NCBI RefSeq assembly: GCF_900098925.1
Contig: NZ_LT622359.1
Location: 552,649-616,648, forward strand
From: Bacillus massiliglaciei
Lineage (GTDB): Bacteria; Bacillota; Bacilli; Bacillales; DSM-1321
DNA length: 64,000 nucleotides
Direction of reading: 5' to 3'
Shown here in pieces: positions 62,664 to 64,000 of the stretch. The first letter of the stretch is position 1, and every line of letters starts with the position of its first letter. A program made the position numbers and the translations under genes. The notes beneath the pieces are model-generated. The model was not told the origin of the DNA and searched no databases. It worked only from the letters and a program-made list of their open reading frames with translations.

Positions 62664-63923
62664 ATGTTAATGGATCTGATTCTGTCACGGGAAAACTTAA
62701 TAGAAGCACTTAAACGTGTGGAGAAGAACAAAGGGAGTCACGGCATAGATGGAATGTCCGTAAAATCCCTACGAAGACATCTCTATGAGAACTGGGAAAC
62801 TCTTTGTGATTCATTAAGGGAAGGTACCTATCAACCTAACCCAGTCCGTCGAGTCGAAATCCCGAAACCGAACGGTGGAGTAAGATTACTAGGAATACCT
62901 ACCGTGACAGACCGGTTCATTCAACAGGCTATCGCCCAAGTTCTAACCCCACTTCTTGACCCAACCTTCTCAGAACATAGTTATGGGTTTAGACCAAATA
63001 GAAGAGGTCATGATGCGGTTCGTAAAGCAAGGGAATATATAAGTGAAGGTTATAGATGGGTGATTGACATGGACTTGGAGAAATTCTTTGATAGAGTCAA
63101 TCATGATAAGTTAATGGGGATATTAGCAAGTAGAATCCAAGACCGGCAGGTCTTGAAACTTATACGGAAATATCTCCAAGCAGGAATTATGATGAATGGT
63201 GTAGTCTATGATGCAGAAGAAGGAACACCACAAGGAGGTCCACTGAGCCCCCTTCTTTCGAATATTCTTTTGGATAAACTTGATAAAGAGTTAGAAAGGA
63301 GAGGTCACAAGTTTGTCCGCTACGCCGATGATTGTAATATTTACATGAAATCGAAGAAAGCTGGAGAACGAGTGATGAACTCAATTACATGCTTTATTGA
63401 GCAGAAATTAAAGCTCAAAGTAAATAGAGAAAAGTCAGCAGTTGATCGCCCGTGGAAACGAAAGTTTCTTGGCTTTAGCTTTACGGTCAATAAGAAACCG
63501 AAGGTTCGAATAGCCAATGAAAGTATTAAAAGGCTTAAGGCTAAAATACGGGAGTTAACCTCCCGTTCTAAACAAATTCCTATGGAAGTTAGAATCGAGA
63601 AACTAAATCAATATCTAACGGGATGGTGTGGATATTTTGCATTGGCTGATACACCAAGTAAATTTAAAGAATTTGATGAGTGGATTAGACGGAGACTCCG
63701 TATGCTTGAATGGAAACAATGGAAGAAACCGAGGACAAGAGTAAGAAAACTCAAAGGTCTAGGTGTCCCTGACCAAAAGGCATATGAATGGGGAAACTCC
63801 AGAAAGAAATATTGGAGAATAGCCTGTAGTCCAATCTTACACAAAACCCTCAATAACTTGTATTGGAGTCACCGAGGGTTGAAAAGTTTATATAATCGAT
63901 ATGAATTTCTGCGTCAAACTTAA
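62664..63923 (+). CDS. ltrA: Group II intron reverse transcriptase/maturase
   Basis: Intron-encoded protein of 419 residues that helps splicing and makes cDNA at the target. RT blocks are complete: GSHGIDGMSV, IPKPNGGVRLLGIPTV, SYGFRPNRRGHDAV, DLEKFFDRVNHD, GTPQGGPLSPLLSNI and the catalytic YADD (63321-63332). The maturase X domain follows (KLNQYLTGWCGYFALAD, about 310-330). No HNH endonuclease at the C-terminus, as in class C. AAAGGA lies 9 bases before the ATG. Confidence 0.95.
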   Translation: MLMDLILSRENLIEALKRVEKNKGSHGIDGMSVKSLRRHLYENWETLCDSLREGTYQPNPVRRVEIPKPNGGVRLLGIPTVTDRFIQQAIAQVLTPLLDPTFSEHSYGFRPNRRGHDAVRKAREYISEGYRWVIDMDLEKFFDRVNHDKLMGILASRIQDRQVLKLIRKYLQAGIMMNGVVYDAEEGTPQGGPLSPLLSNILLDKLDKELERRGHKFVRYADDCNIYMKSKKAGERVMNSITCFIEQKLKLKVNREKSAVDRPWKRKFLGFSFTVNKKPKVRIANESIKRLKAKIRELTSRSKQIPMEVRIEKLNQYLTGWCGYFALADTPSKFKEFDEWIRRRLRMLEWKQWKKPRTRVRKLKGLGVPDQKAYEWGNSRKKYWRIACSPILHKTLNNLYWSHRGLKSLYNRYEFLRQT

Positions 63924-63926
63924 TGG

Positions 63927-63960
63927 AACCGCCGTATACCGAACGGTACGTACGGTGGTG
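63927..63960 (+). other. Intron domain V
   Basis: ACCGCCGT pairs with ACGGTGGT (one G-T pair) with a GAAC-type inner loop; it starts 4 bases after the maturase stop. It is the catalytic core of the ribozyme. Domain VI (GGGGGTTAATCACCCCC) follows. Confidence 0.8.
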
Positions 63961-64000
63961 TGAGAGGTCGGGGGTTAATCACCCCCTCCTACTCGATTGC

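Larger units (their letters stand above)
62112..63997 (+). mobile_element. Group II intron (class C-like), apparently complete
   Basis: The 5' end reads GTGCGCCCGG, the 3' end CTACTCGAT, and a domain V of 34 nt lies at 63927-63960 with a CGC triad (AACCGCCG...), as in class IIC introns. A candidate EBS1, ACAAAA at 62295-62300, is complementary to TTTTGT (62106-62111) immediately before the intron, which supports the 5' boundary. The maturase lacks an endonuclease domain. Location right after a terminator hairpin is the rule for class C introns. The exact 3' boundary may shift by one base, and the window ends 3 bases later. Confidence 0.88.

Noticed and set aside
62112..63997. Retron or diversity-generating retroelement
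   Set aside because: The reverse transcriptase has a maturase X domain and the DNA shows group II intron ends with domain V and VI; no template or variable repeat pair was seen.

Overview
The window reads as a chromosomal segment from a Bacillaceae member (low-to-moderate GC Firmicute, Bacillus-like). Evidence: strong Shine-Dalgarno sites, TTG and GTG starts, CtsR, LexA, CggR and Fur/PerR-type operators, Crh and HprK, and a gene order close to the Bacillus subtilis stretch running from yvjA to smpB/ssrA. The species cannot be named from the sequence alone. B. subtilis comparisons are from memory, not from a search.

Layout. 1-12.1 kb: cell envelope and division (YitT-family end, cccB, ftsEX, an M23 peptidoglycan hydrolase, ctpB, minJ, a YceI protein, a secreted SH3b amidase, csbA). 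12.1-23.7 kb: uvrBA with a LexA site, yvlB, a CwlC-like amidase, then hprK-lgt-yvoD-ppaX-yvoF and a 47-codon gene. 23.9-30.6 kb: a complete histidine operon hisZGDBHAFI behind a structured leader. 30.6-38.5 kb: an unexplained structured intergenic region, yvcD, trxB, yvcI-rapZ-yvcK-whiA-crh, clpP with a CtsR site, and tRNA-Arg(CCG). 38.6-43.7 kb: accessory stretch with a PAS-STAS protein, a frameshifted DUF6241-like pseudogene, an IS1182-type element and a catalase. 44.1-53.1 kb: sigL, a glutaredoxin-like gene and the glycolytic cluster cggR-gapA-pgk-tpiA-gpmI-eno. 53.2-57.3 kb: lipoproteins, a catechol dioxygenase-like protein, a nitroreductase, an M15 carboxypeptidase and an orphan membrane protein. 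57.4-64 kb: secG, a carboxylesterase, rnr, smpB, ssrA (tmRNA), and a full group II intron with its reverse transcriptase.

The genes form coherent modules. CggR, HprK, PpaX, Crh and YvcK link carbon status to glycolysis and gluconeogenesis. SecG, RNase R, SmpB and tmRNA form the usual secretion and trans-translation block. FtsEX sits beside a coiled-coil M23 hydrolase it may control.

The most striking pattern is that all three intact mobile elements sit at intrinsic terminators. An ISL3 element lies in the U-tract of the M23-gene terminator with an exact 8-bp target duplication. An IS1182-type element is flanked by two copies of a 25-bp terminator hairpin. A class C-like group II intron begins 2 nt after the T-run of a perfect 14-bp terminator stem. 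Other points worth checking are the nested inverted repeats between hisI and yvcD, a consensus promoter with a downstream palindrome at the YceI gene, and promoter-proximal hairpins at hisZ and pgk.
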